From: Diploptera punctata
Lineage: Eukaryota; Arthropoda; Insecta; Blattodea; Blaberidae
DNA length: 64,000 bases
Assembly: GCA_030220185.1 (NCBI GenBank)
Contig: JASPKZ010003438.1
Location: 372,001-436,000 of the forward strand
Direction: 5' to 3'
Both the position numbers and the translations under genes were made by a program. Below, one piece after another: positions 63,417 through 64,000 of the stretch. Every line of letters begins with the position of its first letter. Within the stretch, counting starts at the first letter, position 1. The notes below the pieces were generated by a model that made no database searches, was not told where the DNA came from, and saw only the letters and a list, made by a program, of their open reading frames with translations.

Positions 63417-64000
63417 CTATCCTAGATCTTCAATGATTTCACGTGTAGTCTTATCTTTCAGGTCAGATGAAACTAACAGGAGATCTGGATTTGTACACTG
63501 GCCATTATAATGTATGTATGTAGGACAGTCATCATTCTTATAGATAAGTTCTAAAGTGTTTGAATTTAATAAATATTCAATAGTTTTGCCACTAGGATTG
63601 TAGTCTTTGTATCCCCATTTAGGTGAATGGCCATTAAAATCACCAATCAGAATTGTTTTTGGATAAATATTAATTATATCTAGACAGGGGTTGTTATTAG
63701 GTGGATTGTATATTCCATATATGTTGTAATGTGAATTTCCTTTCCAGATTTCAATTTGGACGATTTCGATTTTGTCTTCTTGTTGCATTTCCTTTATATA
63801 ACTTTAGATTTTGATAAAATATTTGTTCTGACGCCTGCAAGAATTCCACTAGCTACTTGCCGTGCTTTGGGGAGGATATGTATGTTGAATCCAGGAAATT
63901 GAAAATATTTTAGTTGGTCTCTTGATACATTAGCTTCTTGTATGATAAATACATCTATCCCATTTTCCTCTATGATTGTTTGTAGTTCGGTTTTCTTACT
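63417..64000 (-). pseudogene. LINE apurinic-type endonuclease (partial)
   Basis: IEIWKGNSHYNIYGIYNPP, KTILIGDFNGHSPKWGYKD (catalytic D and N of GDFN.H), NPSGKTIEYLLNSNTLELI, CTNPDLLLVSSDLK. To the right of 63800, minus-strand text for ELQTIIEENGIDVFIIQEA (catalytic Glu of the Q-E-A motif) continues off the window. One frameshift near 63790. Confidence 0.85.

Larger units (their letters stand above)
60068..64000 (-). mobile_element. Jockey/I-type LINE with endonuclease, RT and RNase H (5' end off window)
   Basis: Minus strand, decayed by several frameshifts, interrupted by a family D unit at 60850-61169. Order from right: AP-like endonuclease (64000-63400), linker (63300-62650), RT (62600-61440), RNase H (60849-60300), zinc knuckle (60200), 3' end with CAACAACAACAT at 60070. 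Inserted in an LTR copy. Confidence 0.88.

Overview
The window is a transposon-saturated piece of an arthropod nuclear genome, almost certainly an insect. The mix of Penelope-like elements, RTE-type and R1/Jockey-type LINEs, tRNA-derived SINEs and long trinucleotide microsatellites suggests a cockroach or termite, but that placement is tentative. Nothing looks bacterial, and there is no CRISPR array or operon.

The only host gene I can support is a carboxylesterase (alpha/beta hydrolase, insect E4/FE4-like) on the minus strand. It is spread over about 53 kb as seven short exons: 58882-58723, 48547-48362, 38567-38365, 33763-33601, 31064-30895, 17995-17851 and 5929-5797. All splice sites are GT/AG and all reading phases join. 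Together they give 1160 coding nt (about 387 residues) holding the oxyanion-hole HGG, the nucleophile GESAGG, the acidic residue in GMNNEEA and the catalytic His in SHADE. The first exons (signal peptide, N-terminus) should lie above 64000 and the last exon below 1. The introns (2.5-12.9 kb) consist largely of transposons.

Region by region. 1-5.8 kb: Penelope-like (PLE) fragments, RTE fragments, a broken multicopy arthropod gene. 5.8-18 kb: intron with RTE pieces, a SINE, a hAT relic, tRNA-like repeat arrays and palindromic PLE tails. 18-30.9 kb: a dense cluster of PLE copies with reverse transcriptase and GIY-YIG endonuclease, and a second tRNA-like array. 31-38 kb: a second PLE subfamily, SINEs and palindromic insertions. 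38.6-48 kb: four copies of an R1-type LINE with RNase H, each bounded by trinucleotide microsatellites. 48.5-58 kb: RTE pieces, a third tRNA-like palindrome and an internally deleted LTR retrotransposon (LTR-gag-protease-LTR). 58-64 kb: a hammerhead-bearing palindrome, more SINEs and a Jockey/I-type LINE that runs off the right end.

The most interesting signals are structural RNAs inside the repeats. About twenty hammerhead-ribozyme-like motifs sit just upstream of PLE 3' ends, many inside short palindromic insertions that carry their own 8-15 bp target-site duplications. Several subfamilies seem to replace the core pair C3-G8 by U3-A8. Separately, three repeat families carry an internal tRNA-like module with GGA at the anticodon position, and all three form head-to-head palindromes with one breakpoint in or next to the anticodon loop. 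Two of these palindromes are single insertions with 13-14 bp duplications. All sequence reading was done by eye; no alignment or folding program was run.
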